A program made the translations under genes and the position numbers. From positions 3,027,219 through 3,091,218 of the forward strand of contig NZ_CP158367.1 of assembly GCF_040267685.1 (NCBI RefSeq): a stretch of DNA of 64,000 bases, in the 5' to 3' direction. Shown here piece by piece: positions 63,995-64,000 of this stretch. This DNA is from Proteinivorax tanatarense (lineage in GTDB: Bacteria > Bacillota > Proteinivoracia > Proteinivoracales > Proteinivoracaceae). Each line of letters opens with the position of its first letter. The first letter of the stretch is position 1. Below the pieces are notes generated by a model, which worked only from the letters and a program-made list of their open reading frames with translations, did no database searches and had not been told where the DNA came from.

Positions 63995-64000
63995 GATAAA

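Noticed and set aside
63794..64000. Replication origin or dnaA boxes
   Set aside because: The window ends just upstream of rpmH; the expected oriC/dnaA region lies outside and no dnaA-box cluster is visible here.

Overview
The window is AT-rich DNA from an endospore-forming Firmicute, most likely a member of the Clostridia. The evidence is the gene content and order: rpmH-rnpA-yidD-yidC-jag-mnmE-mnmG-rsmG-noc-soj-spo0J at the right edge, the walRK-yycHI-walJ-htrA cluster, rpsF-ssb-rpsR, the spore protease gene yyaC, DUF951, TSCPD, DUF4446 and MazG-like genes. Almost everything reads on the minus strand, away from a replication origin that should lie just beyond base 64000 (dnaA itself is not in the window). 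A perfect parS site (55160-55175) and a one-mismatch parS (58072-58087) fit this position. No rRNA is present, so genus cannot be fixed from this sequence.

Layout. 1-5.3 kb: the start of a CapA-like lipoprotein gene running off the left edge, a DUF1292 gene, and an iron(III) ABC transporter operon (fbpA-fbpB-fbpC) with two Fur-box-like operators. 5.6-13.9 kb: peptide and amino-acid related metabolism (RocB-like M20 hydrolase, a dehydrogenase-fold protein lacking its catalytic triad, S9 peptidase, MYG1-like protein, alpha/beta hydrolase) flanked by two paralogous small membrane proteins. 14-17 kb: ftsE-ftsX and an adjacent secreted coiled-coil protein whose C-terminus is DUF3048 instead of a known peptidoglycan hydrolase. 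17-25.6 kb: an accessory, decaying stretch on both strands with small membrane proteins, a frameshifted paralogue, truncated fragments of an alkaline phosphatase and a cyclase-family gene, a truncated ADP-ribosyltransferase-like gene, several strong dyads and a pentapeptide protein.

25.7-38.2 kb: the conserved cell-wall control region, with rlmH, a CxxH/CxxC protein, htrA, walJ, murA, yycI, yycH, walK, walR, a membrane-anchored gluzincin protease, a LysM-G5-M23 peptidase and a Na/Pi symporter. 38.2-38.6 kb: a four-tRNA operon (Lys, Glu, Asp, Phe) with its own promoter and terminator. 38.6-49.9 kb: purA, an FAD oxidoreductase, an M20 peptidase, rplI, yybS-like, MazG-like, the rpsF-ssb-rpsR operon with a good sigma-A promoter and a putative S6:S18 leader, then small conserved genes and yyaC. 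50-64 kb: bactofilin, M23 peptidase, DUF4446, a PLP racemase/aldolase-fold enzyme, DUF554, a cysteine desulfurase-like enzyme, the chromosome segregation genes and the rpmH-to-rsmG core.

The most unusual observations are: (i) the CC-DUF3048 protein next to FtsEX, a candidate for an unrecognised FtsEX-controlled cell-wall factor; (ii) three genes (rsmG, a MYG1-like gene and a small membrane protein gene) that have strong Shine-Dalgarno sequences but seem to start at AUU; (iii) a D-2-hydroxyacid dehydrogenase homologue with all three catalytic residues replaced, translationally coupled to a RocB-like gene; and (iv) deletion scars at 22.5-23.3 kb. No CRISPR array, prophage, intact insertion sequence or metabolite riboswitch was recognised.
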